Below are positions 8,613 through 17,604 of a DNA stretch of 64,000 nt, in pieces. Position 1 is the stretch's first letter, and the number at the start of each line of letters is the position of its first letter. Position numbers and translations under genes: made by a program. The stretch lies in the NCBI GenBank assembly GCA_026129865.1, contig JAHCHG010000015.1:1-64000 (forward strand), written 5' to 3'. The notes under the pieces are model-generated. The model was not told the DNA's origin. It did no database searches and worked only from the letters and a program-made list of their open reading frames with translations. Origin of the DNA: Pyrinomonadaceae bacterium. Its GTDB lineage: Bacteria; Acidobacteriota; Blastocatellia; Pyrinomonadales; Pyrinomonadaceae.

Positions 8613-9656
8613 ATGAATGGATTGCAAGAATATTTAAATAAATACAGTGAAGCCGATTGGAACTCTGCGCTTGAGCGTTTGCTTTTTGAGATTCACGAGG
8701 TCGACCGCGTCGCAACGCAGGTTTGGTTCCGTTTTTACCCGCTCGCGCTGCGCGAGTTTTTAGATAAAGCCGAAGATAAAGAAAAGGCGATTCAAAAATT
8801 CGTTATGCAGGGCGATTATTTATTGGACGATCAAATCTCGTCTTCGCACGATTTTCTTTACGGGCACCGTTTTTGGAACGAAGTAAAAACGGCGATCACG
8901 GAACGAGCCGCGAAATTTGCAGACGGAAACGGCGATCTTGCCGAAGAAATTCGCGCCGTTGCGAAATCTGCCTCCGGAAAGGCGAACAAGGATGTTTCGC
9001 TGCTTTTGGGAATTGCCGCGGTCAGCTTGATGACACTGCGCCAGGTCGGTTGGGAGAAATTCGAATCGGCTCCGGCAAACATCAAGAAACCGCAGGGTGT
9101 TTTGAACAACTCTCCGGAAAAGATCGTCCAGGTCAGAAAAACGGATGATTCGCAGGGCTTGCTCGGTTTCTTAAAGACCGTTAACAAGGAATTTTCAGTC
9201 GTTTACGACGAAACGGTGAAAGGCGGAAAATTTAGAGTTTTCAATGATGAAGAAATCGCGTCAGGTTCGGCACGCGATCAATCGCAAAAATGGCGCGAAA
9301 AGGACGAACGCTGTATCGAGGGCGTAATTCCCGTCGAATGCCGTTCGGCTTCGTGCGGAACCTGCTGGGTCGGAATTTTGGGCGGTCAGGAAAAATTATC
9401 TGAAGTTTCGCGTCTCGAACGCAAACAAATGAAGGTTTTCGGCTACAAGCAGGACGACGAACCGAAACCGTTCATGCGTCTTTCCTGCCAGGCAAAGGCT
9501 TACGGCAACGTTCATCTCGTCATTCCGCCGTGGAACGGTGTTTTCGGGAAGAAAGTTTACGACAATGTCGGCGAGGTAACGCTCGAACCTGCAACCACTT
9601 CCGCCCAGAAACTGCGTGAAACGATCGCAGGGGCGGTAAACGAGCCGAAAAAGTAA
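8613..9656 (+). CDS. 2Fe-2S ferredoxin-domain protein with novel N-terminal region
   Basis: Start at MNGLQEYLNKY, supported by GAGG 7 nt upstream. The first 190 residues form an uncharacterised, probably helical domain (EADWNSALERLLFEIHEVDR onward). The C-terminal third is a plant-type 2Fe-2S ferredoxin with the cluster pattern CRSASCGTC and a distal RLSCQA cysteine. Electron transfer is therefore likely; the partner is unknown. It is cytoplasmic (no signal peptide) and ends at a strong terminator. The divergent AraC gene is the nearest regulator. Confidence 0.8.
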   Translation: MNGLQEYLNKYSEADWNSALERLLFEIHEVDRVATQVWFRFYPLALREFLDKAEDKEKAIQKFVMQGDYLLDDQISSSHDFLYGHRFWNEVKTAITERAAKFADGNGDLAEEIRAVAKSASGKANKDVSLLLGIAAVSLMTLRQVGWEKFESAPANIKKPQGVLNNSPEKIVQVRKTDDSQGLLGFLKTVNKEFSVVYDETVKGGKFRVFNDEEIASGSARDQSQKWREKDERCIEGVIPVECRSASCGTCWVGILGGQEKLSEVSRLERKQMKVFGYKQDDEPKPFMRLSCQAKAYGNVHLVIPPWNGVFGKKVYDNVGEVTLEPATTSAQKLRETIAGAVNEPKK

Positions 9657-9681
9657 TCAGAAAAATTTCATCTTTTAACGG

Positions 9682-9717
9682 GAGACCGGCGTTCAAACGT
9701 CTGGTCTCTTTTTTTTG
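9682..9717 (+). terminator. Rho-independent terminator after the 2Fe-2S protein
   Basis: GAGACC pairs with GGTCTC around an inner imperfect stem (GCGTT/AACGT), followed by eight T residues. Confidence 0.85.
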
Positions 9718-9834
9718 TACTTTTTTAGTACAGAACTTCGCGGAACGCACCTTGCAATCGACGCATTCGTGTCTCTCCATTTAATTTTTTTCTTTAGTGA
9801 ATTGAAAAAATTCTTGTGAAGCGAGGATAGGAAA

Positions 9835-10818
9835 ATGTTTAAGACGATTATATTGAAAAGATTGGCGTTCGTGCTGCCGCTGCTGATCTTGATCGCGATT
9901 CCGCTGCAGGCGCAGGATAAATCGAAAGCTAAAAAGAAGGCTGGAAAACCCGTAATGTGGGAAAGCGTCGAAATCGCTGAGCGCGATTTGTTCTACGGAC
10001 CGGGCGGAACCGAAATGCTCCCCGATCTATCAAAGATCACTTTTATAAAGGAAGAAAAATCCGGTCATAACAAAAAGTACCGGATTAGAGACGGTTCCGG
10101 GCGCGTTTGGGTCGCAAAACTCGGTCGCGAAGCCAAACCGGAAACCGCTGCCGTTAGGCTTTTATGGGCTCTGGGTTATAAAACCGAAATAAATTATCTC
10201 GTTCCAAAGATCACTATCCCGGGTAAGGGAACGTTTGAAGATGTCCGGCTCGAAGCGCGACCGGATGAATTTGACCGTTTGGACGAGTGGAAATGGATGG
10301 ATAATCCTTTCGTCGGCACAAATGAACTTCAGGGTCTGAAAATTATGATGGTGTTTTTTAAGAACTGGGACGTTCTCGATCTTCAAAACAAAGTTGTCGC
10401 GGTGAAAGGCGACAACGGACTCGAACATCACTACATAATCAGCGATCTCGGCGCAACTTTCGGCAGTCTTGGCAACAACAATTTACCGATCTTTTATCGC
10501 CTCGGACGAAGCACGGGAAACGCGGAGGATTACCAGCAATCTATCCTCATTCGCGAGGTTGAGAACGGCGAAGTTGAGCTTTCCTATAAAGGAAAGAGCC
10601 GCGAAGTGTTTGAAAACATTCATGTAAAGGACGTGCGGTGGCTTTATTCCCTAATTTCGCAGCTGAGCGATAAGCAGATCGCCGATGCTTTCCGCGCCGC
10701 CAATTACCCGCCCGACGAAGTGAAGACATTTACAGAAGCCGTTAAGAGCAAGATCGCGGAGCTGAAAGCCGTTGCGACGGGAAACTTCGAAGACGGTAAT
10801 TCCACAGCTGAGAGTTGA
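9835..10818 (+). CDS. Secreted protein with possible atypical kinase fold
   Basis: The 327-residue product begins with a signal peptide ending near PLQAQ. No named family comes to mind with certainty. Motifs in order recall HipA/PI-kinase/Fam20-like atypical kinases: VWVAKLG with Lys95, PETAA with Glu103, FFKNWDVLDLQN (residues 174-185, like a catalytic Asp and Asn loop), and ISDLGATFG (DLG at 204-206, like DFG). This is pattern reading, not homology proof. It is a single gene, bounded downstream by a terminator shared with the phosphatase gene. Confidence 0.7.
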   Translation: MFKTIILKRLAFVLPLLILIAIPLQAQDKSKAKKKAGKPVMWESVEIAERDLFYGPGGTEMLPDLSKITFIKEEKSGHNKKYRIRDGSGRVWVAKLGREAKPETAAVRLLWALGYKTEINYLVPKITIPGKGTFEDVRLEARPDEFDRLDEWKWMDNPFVGTNELQGLKIMMVFFKNWDVLDLQNKVVAVKGDNGLEHHYIISDLGATFGSLGNNNLPIFYRLGRSTGNAEDYQQSILIREVENGEVELSYKGKSREVFENIHVKDVRWLYSLISQLSDKQIADAFRAANYPPDEVKTFTEAVKSKIAELKAVATGNFEDGNSTAES

Positions 10819-10841
10819 CCGAATGGTTGTTTCTTTAAGGA

Positions 10842-10880
10842 AAAAGCACGCGAATCAAATCTTGTTTCCGCGTGCTTTGT
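10842..10880. terminator. Bidirectional terminator
   Basis: AAAGCACGCG pairs with CGCGTGCTTT, with A and T tracts on the outer sides. It serves the plus-strand gene ending at 10818 and the minus-strand phosphatase gene ending at 10902. Confidence 0.8.
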
Positions 10881-10901
10881 TAATTCTTTTGGACGACCAA
10901 A

Positions 10902-11504
10902 TTAGAATGACGAACCCGCCGCATTTACCGTTTTCATCGTTTCTGTACTTTCGTCTTCCATTTTTTCCGCATAATCTTTCACATAAGATTTTAATCTGCC
11001 GTGAACCAAACCCGAAGAAAATCGATAATTCTTCATTTCACGGTACGCAGTGTCGTAATCCCAGCCATAATTTTCAAACCGGTAGACCGCGCCTGCAACG
11101 CCCGTGCGGTGAATTCCTGCTTTGCAATGAACGAAAAACGCTCCCGTTTCCGGATTGTTGACAAGGTTCATAAATTCTTCGAGCTGAGCATCTTTCGGCG
11201 AACGCCAACCGCTCATCGGAATATTGACATAGGTCATCCCGAGCGCTTCGACAGCTGCCTTTTCGTAATCCGTCGGATCGTTCCGAAGGTCGACAACTGT
11301 TTTTATACCAAGACCTTTCAGCGCCTGGAAATCCCCCGGTTCGGGCTGCGCGCCGCGATAAAAACGTTCATCCATTTTGCCGAAATTTCGAATTTGAATC
11401 CCCGGAAACATTGTATCCGGCGCGGTTTGAGCTGCACATGCAGCAGAGAAACCAAATAACCCTAACGCTGCGAAAACGTAGCCGATCAATAAATTCTTTA
11501 ACAC
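10902..11504 (-). CDS. Exported protein tyrosine / dual-specificity phosphatase
   Basis: Cysteine-based phosphatase with the active-site P-loop VHCKAGIHRTG (His126, Cys127, Arg133), an upstream general acid region around MSGWRSP, and the FYRGAQPEPGDF opening typical of bacterial DSP-like enzymes. A signal peptide (residues 1-25) sends it out of the cytoplasm. The GTG start is supported by AGGAG six nt upstream. It is convergent with the kinase-like secreted protein; whether the two act on common substrates is speculation. Confidence 0.88.
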   Translation of the reverse strand: MLKNLLIGYVFAALGLFGFSAACAAQTAPDTMFPGIQIRNFGKMDERFYRGAQPEPGDFQALKGLGIKTVVDLRNDPTDYEKAAVEALGMTYVNIPMSGWRSPKDAQLEEFMNLVNNPETGAFFVHCKAGIHRTGVAGAVYRFENYGWDYDTAYREMKNYRFSSGLVHGRLKSYVKDYAEKMEDESTETMKTVNAAGSSF

Positions 11505-11739
11505 AATTACTCCTTTTCAACCGGCGTTCGAGCGCCGTCTGCTTACTTAATTTTTATTGATTAAATTTTTCCCGGAAAAGGGGGTGCGGGAAAATCCGTT
11601 GAGCCCAATTGAGACTTTGGCTTTTGAAGAAAATTATCTCTTGCCGGTTGCAAGATTTTTTTGAGAATGTTTCCAAAAAGAAACTTTTTTAAAGAGACGC
11701 TAAGAAAATTTCCAATTTAGTATTAGAATCATTCGACCA

Positions 11740-12660
11740 ATGATTCAGACAAAAAACAAAGAAACTATTTCTCCGATCGTTTATGTCGTCATCGCAGTTT
11801 TGCTGTGGAGCACCGGCGGACTCTTTATCAAGCTGACTTCGCTCGACGCGTTCGCCGTAAATCTCGGACGATCGCTTTTTGCGGCTCTGGCTGTCGCGGC
11901 TTTTACATTCAGAAGAGGACTTAGGCTCGACAAATTCACGCTGATCGGTTCATTTCTTTATGCGGGAACGCTTAGCTGTTTTGTTTACGCTACCAAAAAC
12001 ACGACCGCCGCAAATGCGATCTTTCTGCAATATACTGCACCCGTCTATATCTTGATTTTTGCGCCGCTCATACTCAAAGAAAAATTTTTGATCTCCGATC
12101 TGATCACGGTAATTCTATGTATTGCCGGAATGAGCTTTTTCTTTCTCGAACCGCAAAATTCCGAAAATGTCCTGGCAGGAAATGTTCTCGGCGGGAATAT
12201 CGCAGCACTCGCTGCGGGATTGTTTTTTGGACTTTATTTTATAATTCTGCGGCACCCGAAGTCTTTAAAGCTTAATCCGGCGTTATCCGTTTTCTACGGA
12301 AACGTGATCATTGTTTTTTTGATGCTGCCATTTTTGATCGCAAATCCGCCTGCAGCGATCACGATGAACGATTTCCTGGCGATCTTTTTCCTCGGCGTCT
12401 TCCAGATCGGAATCGCCTATATCTTATTTACAAAAGGCATTGCCGAAGGTGTTCGAAGTCTCGACGCGAGCATCATCGGATTTATCGAACCGCTGCTCAA
12501 CCCGGTGTGGGTGTTGATCTTTGTCGGCGAGCGCCCGAGCATCTGGGCGGTGATCGGCGGTGCGGTAATAATCGCTGCGGTCTTTTTTCACACGCTGAAA
12601 CAGAGCCGCGACCGAAGACGAATGAAACGATCGCTCGAGCGTGCGGAAATTTCAGTTTGA
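11740..12660 (+). CDS. EamA/DMT-family transporter
   Basis: Inner-membrane drug/metabolite transporter with ten predicted membrane segments in two EamA repeats (residues about 14-130 and 150-290). It contains the usual LWSTGGLFIK near the start and GFIEPLLNPVW in the ninth segment. Substrate unknown; relatives export amino acids or metabolites. Its stop overlaps the end of the convergent GGDEF-EAL gene by nine bases and no terminator is visible between them. The 235 nt upstream hold no recognised gene. Confidence 0.9.
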   Translation: MIQTKNKETISPIVYVVIAVLLWSTGGLFIKLTSLDAFAVNLGRSLFAALAVAAFTFRRGLRLDKFTLIGSFLYAGTLSCFVYATKNTTAANAIFLQYTAPVYILIFAPLILKEKFLISDLITVILCIAGMSFFFLEPQNSENVLAGNVLGGNIAALAAGLFFGLYFIILRHPKSLKLNPALSVFYGNVIIVFLMLPFLIANPPAAITMNDFLAIFFLGVFQIGIAYILFTKGIAEGVRSLDASIIGFIEPLLNPVWVLIFVGERPSIWAVIGGAVIIAAVFFHTLKQSRDRRRMKRSLERAEISV

Positions 12661-14856
12661 ACGATCCGGAATCATCGTTTGCGTTTTTTCCTTCGGTTTC
12701 GAAACTGCGTCAAATTCCTGAGTTTTGTTAAAGATCAGTGTTAATTCCGGATAGATCAGATGGTCGCTTTCAAAATCGATATTTAGATTTTCGATCTGAT
12801 TGATCCTGCTAAGCTGATCTTCGCTCAATGGATGGGCGAAATAGAATCCCTGACCGAACTTGCAGCCGAGACTTTCGAGGGTCGGGATCTGCTCGGCTCG
12901 TTCAATTCCTTCGGCGATCGTCGAAAGCTGCAGCGTGTCGCTTAAGTTTATGATCGTCCGAGCAACAGCCGATTTTTCCGGTCCGCGGTTGACATCTTTT
13001 GTGAACGATTTATCGATCTTCAAAATGTCGATCGGAAACTGCTGAAGATAACTGAGAGAAGAGTAACCGGTGCCGAAATCGTCGATCGCCAAACGAACGC
13101 CGATCGATTTCAGCAGCATCAGGCGTTTCAGCATATCTTCGGTGTTCTGCATCATCACGCTCTCCGTGATCTCCAAAATTATAAGCGACGGAATAGTGTC
13201 GAAAGCATCGAGTGCCGAAGCGATATCGTTCGGAAATCCGGGATCGAGCAGCTGCTTACCGGAAATATTGATCGTCATTGTAAAATTTCGACCGTATTTA
13301 CGCGACAAAAGCTTGACCTGTCGACAAGATTCTTCAATTATCCACCTTCCTAAAGGCAGTATCAGACCGGTTTGTTCCGCAAGCGGGATAAAGCTTTCCG
13401 GCAGGATCATGCCGTGAACAGGATGATTCCAGCGCACGAGAGCTTCGAATCCGGCGACCTTTTTAGTGTCGAGCCGAACGATCGGCTGATAATTTAGAAA
13501 AAACTCTCCGCGTTCGATAGCGCGGCGCATGTCGGCTTCGAGTTCGATCTGTGACAGGATCGCCTCGTACATTTTATTTTCAAAAATGGTGTAGCAGCCT
13601 TTCCCGTTCTCTTTTGCAATGTACATCGCAACGTCAGCGTTACGAAGTAATTCGTCCGCGGTCTCGCGTTTCGAACTGCTGAATGCAATGCCGACGCTGA
13701 TGCCGATCATCACATCCGTTCCGTTCAGCTTGAACGGTTCAAGCGCGCATTCTAAAACGCGTTCTGCGATCGCGACCGCATTATTTGCCTGTTCGGTATC
13801 TTCAAGAAGGATGGCAAACTCATCGCCGCCGAGCCGCGCTACGGTGTCGCCGTAACGAACGCACTGCATCAGACGTTCGGCAACGGATTTCAAAAGTTCG
13901 TCGCCCGCTGCGTGCCCGAGACTGTCGTTGATGTTCTTAAAATTGTCGAGATCGAGAAAAAGCACTGCGAGCGGTGTTTGCTGACGCTGATAGCGCATCA
14001 AGGCGTGTTCAACGCGGTCGCGAAAAAGGACACGGTTTGCAAGTGCGGTCAGCGGATCGTGAAACGCCTGATGCGTCAGCTGATCTTCGAGAATCTTTCG
14101 CTCGTTGATGTTTCGCGTCGTAATAACGATTCCGGAAACATGCGGGTCGTCGAGAAGGTTTACACCGACGCTTTCTACGTAATAAAAAGCGGCATCGGTG
14201 CCGACCGTTCGCCATTCAAGCAGCAAGGAATTTCCTCGGCGGCGGCGGATCTCGTCGATGAAATTTTCAAGTTTATTGACATCTTCCGGATGAGCAAATT
14301 CGGTAAGTTTCCGTCCGAGTATCTCCGCGATCTCCATTTTACTGGTCCGCTCGATAGAAGGACTGATGTATGTGATGTTCGCATCCGAATCCAGAATTGC
14401 AATGATATCCGAAAGGTTCTGAATGACCGAGCGAAAGCGCGCCTCCGAACTGCGGAGCGCAATTTCCGTCCGCGAATGTTCTATCGCGTAACGGATCGCA
14501 CGTTCGAGCGTCAGCGAATCAAGTTCGGCTTTGACCAGATAATCGGAAACGCCGACCTTCATTGCTGCAATATCCAATTCTTTATCGTCTTTTTCGGTTA
14601 GAAGAATCGCGGGCGTTCTGCTTCCGCCTTCGATAATTAGCTGTATCAACCCGAGACCGTTGTCGTTGTCATAATGAAAATCGACAAGCTGAATATCATA
14701 GTCGTGCGAGCGCATTGCCCGGATCACATCCTGGTAACGCGAGATGGAGGTCAGCTCATAATCTGCGCCTTTGATAGCTTCAAGATAGCCGTCAAGTAAT
14801 GCGCGATCTTCAAGATCGTCGGAAACCAGAAGGACTTTTATTTTTTCTTCTTTCAT
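12652..14856 (-). CDS. Response regulator-PAS-GGDEF-EAL cyclic-di-GMP protein
   Basis: Putative bifunctional c-di-GMP enzyme. In order: a REC domain (about residues 1-120), a PAS domain (about 130-260), GGDEF with an intact LGGDEF signature and an upstream RYGD allosteric I-site, and EAL with GFEALVRWNHP, DDFGTGYSS and KIDKSF. Both catalytic cores look complete, so either synthesis or hydrolysis is possible. The start MKEEKIKVLLV is preferred over a GTG 18 codons upstream. No partner histidine kinase is adjacent. Confidence 0.92.
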   Translation of the reverse strand: MKEEKIKVLLVSDDLEDRALLDGYLEAIKGADYELTSISRYQDVIRAMRSHDYDIQLVDFHYDNDNGLGLIQLIIEGGSRTPAILLTEKDDKELDIAAMKVGVSDYLVKAELDSLTLERAIRYAIEHSRTEIALRSSEARFRSVIQNLSDIIAILDSDANITYISPSIERTSKMEIAEILGRKLTEFAHPEDVNKLENFIDEIRRRRGNSLLLEWRTVGTDAAFYYVESVGVNLLDDPHVSGIVITTRNINERKILEDQLTHQAFHDPLTALANRVLFRDRVEHALMRYQRQQTPLAVLFLDLDNFKNINDSLGHAAGDELLKSVAERLMQCVRYGDTVARLGGDEFAILLEDTEQANNAVAIAERVLECALEPFKLNGTDVMIGISVGIAFSSSKRETADELLRNADVAMYIAKENGKGCYTIFENKMYEAILSQIELEADMRRAIERGEFFLNYQPIVRLDTKKVAGFEALVRWNHPVHGMILPESFIPLAEQTGLILPLGRWIIEESCRQVKLLSRKYGRNFTMTINISGKQLLDPGFPNDIASALDAFDTIPSLIILEITESVMMQNTEDMLKRLMLLKSIGVRLAIDDFGTGYSSLSYLQQFPIDILKIDKSFTKDVNRGPEKSAVARTIINLSDTLQLSTIAEGIERAEQIPTLESLGCKFGQGFYFAHPLSEDQLSRINQIENLNIDFESDHLIYPELTLIFNKTQEFDAVSKPKEKTQTMIPDRSN

Positions 14857-15262
14857 CAACAATCGAGTTTTGCAAAAGACAGTAGAAAAGCTCGATCCGG
14901 GGAATGTCACTAAAGAGCGGAACGAACCGTAACGGCACTCTTAAGTGATGATCTATAAATAAATAGTTGCTTGAATTCTCTTAAAAAGAGTTCCGGGATT
15001 TTAAGCAACAATCAAATCTACACTTTTAGAATAGCAAATCAACAATGCCAAAACCACTTAATTATCTAACAAACCCCGCTTGCTGCGGTAAGACAAAACA
15101 TTAATAAGGTACCGTTTCAATTTTGATCTCAGAACCTTTCATTTTGTCGATCCTATGTTAATATAGGGCGATAACTTTATGAAAACAGGAAACGAATCAG
15201 CGTTTCTTAACTATTAACTAAACCCGAATTAAATATTTAGAGCATTAAGCTGGAGAATCAAT
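14857..15262. other. Intergenic region between GGDEF-EAL and pckA genes
   Basis: No gene seen in about 400 nt. It must contain the divergent promoters. The only notable structure is an inverted repeat CCTATGTTAATATAGG at 15152-15167, about 100 nt before pckA, which could be an operator or an AT-rich promoter core. Confidence 0.4.
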
Positions 15263-16885
15263 ATGGAACCCAATTTACAAAAGGAAGTTGTAGAAAAAGG
15301 TCATAAAAATACTAATTTCGAATTGAGCAATTATGGCATCAACGCCCCGGCAGTTGTTTACTGGAATCTTTCGACCGATGAACTTTATGACGAGATCAAG
15401 CGGAAAAACGAAGGCGTGATTACGAAAGACGGAGTAGTTCTCGTCGATACCGGCGAACACACGGGTCGCAGCGCGAACGACAAATTTACCGTCAAAGAAC
15501 CGTCTAGCGAAGACAAAGTTTGGTGGGGTGCGGTCAACAAGGAATTTTCGCAAGAAAAATTTAACGCGATCAAAGACAAAATGATGGCGCACATCGACGG
15601 CAAGGAAATCTACGTCCGCGACACCTACGCCGGAGCCGATGAAAAATATCAGCTTCCCGTCCGCATAATCAACGAGCTCGCCTGGCACAATCTGTTTGCG
15701 CAGAACATGTTCGTTCGCCAGACAAAGTCGGAACCGTTCAAGCCTGAATTCACGGTTATCAACATTCCGTCGTTCAAAGCGAATCCGGAAACGGACGGAA
15801 CGCGGTCGGAAACGTTTATCCTTGTAGATTTCGGTCAGAAATTGGTTCTTATCGGCGGCACGTCGTACGCGGGCGAAACGAAAAAGTCAGTATTCAGTTT
15901 GATGAATTACCTGATGCCGCAGCGCGGTGTTATGTCAATGCATTGTTCCGCAAACGTTGGACAAAAAGGCGACGTCGCGATCTTTTTCGGACTTTCCGGA
16001 ACCGGAAAAACGACCCTTTCCGCAGACCCTGAGCGCGCGCTTATCGGCGACGACGAACATGGCTGGTCGGACGACGGTGTCTTCAATTACGAAGGCGGCT
16101 GCTATGCAAAGGTTATCAAATTGAACCCCGAAGCCGAACCGGATATTTACCGCACGACTTCAATGAAGCGAACTGTCCTCGAGAACGTCGTCTTCGACCC
16201 CGAAACACTGGAGATCGATCTCGATGACGCTTCGCGGACGGAAAATACGCGTGCTTCGTATCCGCTCGAATCCATTCCGAACATCGTCGAAAGCGGTCAT
16301 GCCGGACATCCCGATAACATCATAATGCTGACTGCCGACGCATTCGGCGTTCTTCCGCCGGTTTCGAAGTTGACTCCGGAACAGGCGATGTATCATTTTA
16401 TTTCCGGCTACACTGCGAAGGTTGCGGGAACGGAGAAAGGAGTTACTGAACCGACAGCTACATTTTCGACATGTTTCGGCGCTCCGTTCATGGTTTTGCA
16501 TCCGTCGGTTTACGCGGAACTTCTGGCGGAAAAGATGAACAAGCATAACGCAACGTGCTGGTTAGTTAACACTGGTTGGTCGGGCGGACCTTACGGCGTC
16601 GGCGAACGGATGTCGATCAAACATACACGCGCTATGATTCGCGCAATTCTAAACGGCGAACTTAGCAAACAGGACACGAAGATGGATGCCATCTTCGGCG
16701 TTCATGTTCCGGTTTCCTGCCCGGATGTTCCGGATGAAGTTCTAAATCCGCGCAATACCTGGGACGATAAAGAAGCTTACGACGCGAAAGCCGCGCATCT
16801 TGCGAATCTTTTCAATGAAAACTTTAAGAAATTCGAAGACGGGGTTTCCGACGAAGTCAAAAACGCCGCTCCGAAGGCAAGTTAG
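15263..16885 (+). CDS. pckA: Phosphoenolpyruvate carboxykinase (ATP)
   Basis: Converts oxaloacetate and ATP to PEP, CO2 and ADP at the entry of gluconeogenesis. The 540-residue length fits the ATP-dependent family. The kinase-1a loop GLSGTGKTTLS, the metal-binding DDEHGW and the substrate-site GEHTGRSANDKF are all present. It is cytoplasmic and monocistronic, and ends at a hairpin with a T run. The start MEPNLQKEV follows GGAG (in TGGAGAATCAAT). Confidence 0.97.
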   Translation: MEPNLQKEVVEKGHKNTNFELSNYGINAPAVVYWNLSTDELYDEIKRKNEGVITKDGVVLVDTGEHTGRSANDKFTVKEPSSEDKVWWGAVNKEFSQEKFNAIKDKMMAHIDGKEIYVRDTYAGADEKYQLPVRIINELAWHNLFAQNMFVRQTKSEPFKPEFTVINIPSFKANPETDGTRSETFILVDFGQKLVLIGGTSYAGETKKSVFSLMNYLMPQRGVMSMHCSANVGQKGDVAIFFGLSGTGKTTLSADPERALIGDDEHGWSDDGVFNYEGGCYAKVIKLNPEAEPDIYRTTSMKRTVLENVVFDPETLEIDLDDASRTENTRASYPLESIPNIVESGHAGHPDNIIMLTADAFGVLPPVSKLTPEQAMYHFISGYTAKVAGTEKGVTEPTATFSTCFGAPFMVLHPSVYAELLAEKMNKHNATCWLVNTGWSGGPYGVGERMSIKHTRAMIRAILNGELSKQDTKMDAIFGVHVPVSCPDVPDEVLNPRNTWDDKEAYDAKAAHLANLFNENFKKFEDGVSDEVKNAAPKAS

Positions 16886-16919
16886 CAAGAAAAGTTGTAA
16901 CAAGATCAAAAAGATTAAC

Positions 16920-16945
16920 GGCGATTCGCGTAGAGTCGCCTTTTT
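16920..16945 (+). terminator. Terminator after pckA
   Basis: GGCGA pairs with TCGCC, followed by TTTTT. Confidence 0.7.
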
Positions 16946-16964
16946 CTTTACTTAATGCGCTTTA

Positions 16965-16970
16965 TATAAT
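16965..16970 (+). promoter_or_regulatory. -10 element for brnTA
   Basis: A perfect TATAAT ends 13 nt before the brnT ATG at 16984, giving a near-leaderless transcript; the -35 (TTTTCT) is weak. A competing ATG at 16969 would overlap this element and is therefore unlikely to be the start. Confidence 0.45.
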
Positions 16971-16983
16971 GTTACAATCGCCA

Positions 16984-17259
16984 ATGGAATTTGAGTGGAA
17001 CGAGGGTAAAGCAAAAGCAAATCTTGCTAAACACGAAGTTGCATTTGACGAAGCTAAAACTGTTTTCAACGATCCGCTTTTTGTTATATTTGCTGATCCG
17101 GATCATTCATCTGAGGAAAAACGATTTGTAATTTTAGGTGAATCGAATAAGGGTAAACTGTTAGTTGTTGCATTTACCGAACGGCAAACAAAAATCCGTT
17201 TAATTAGTGCGAGAAAGGCAACGCTAACCGAGCGCAAAAATTATGAACAAGAAATCTAA
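16984..17259 (+). CDS. brnT: BrnT-family ribonuclease toxin
   Basis: Toxin of a type II toxin-antitoxin pair; BrnT proteins (DUF497) are RelE-fold ribonucleases that cleave mRNA when free of antitoxin. The product starts MEFEWNEGKAKANLAKHEVA, the family N-terminus, and carries RFVILGES and the RLISARKAT C-terminal core. It overlaps the antitoxin gene by 17 nt. Pairs of this type normally repress their own promoter through the antitoxin. No visible damage. Confidence 0.93.
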   Translation: MEFEWNEGKAKANLAKHEVAFDEAKTVFNDPLFVIFADPDHSSEEKRFVILGESNKGKLLVVAFTERQTKIRLISARKATLTERKNYEQEI

Positions 17260-17467
17260 AGAATTTGAAGATGAACTTCGCCCCGAATATGATTTCAGTA
17301 AATTACCCGTTGTAAAGCGTGGTATCGGACGAAAAACACCTAAAGAAATCACGGTAACACTTGCGCCCGACGTTGCAAAAAAATTCCCGTCATCCGAAGC
17401 GGTTAACGAAGCTTTACGTCTAATTATTAAAGTAGCGGATGAAACAAAAGATCTTGAAACAATTTGA
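17243..17467 (+). CDS. brnA: BrnA-family antitoxin
   Basis: Antitoxin partner of BrnT. The 74 residues include the typical DELRPEYDFSKL opening and a C-terminal ribbon-helix-helix-like segment (KEITVTLAPDVAKKF). It binds BrnT and probably the operon promoter. Translation is likely coupled to brnT through the overlap. A terminator follows at 17512-17539. Confidence 0.88.
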   Translation: MNKKSKEFEDELRPEYDFSKLPVVKRGIGRKTPKEITVTLAPDVAKKFPSSEAVNEALRLIIKVADETKDLETI

Positions 17468-17511
17468 ATTTGTTGAGTTTCTGGAAACAAGAAATAATTG
17501 AGAGAGAATAC

Positions 17512-17539
17512 GGCGGGTACACTCCAACCGCCCTTTTTT
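17512..17539 (+). terminator. Terminator after brnTA
   Basis: GGCGGGT pairs with ACCGCC, followed by six T residues. Confidence 0.75.
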
Positions 17540-17604
17540 GTAAGAAACCCCGCTTATTATTTTATAGTTTGCTATTCGTCAAATTCCGGCACACTAAAGA
17601 TACA

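Noticed and set aside
12660-12700. Terminator between the convergent EamA and GGDEF-EAL genes
   Set aside because: The genes overlap by nine bases and no stem with a T tract was visible near either stop.
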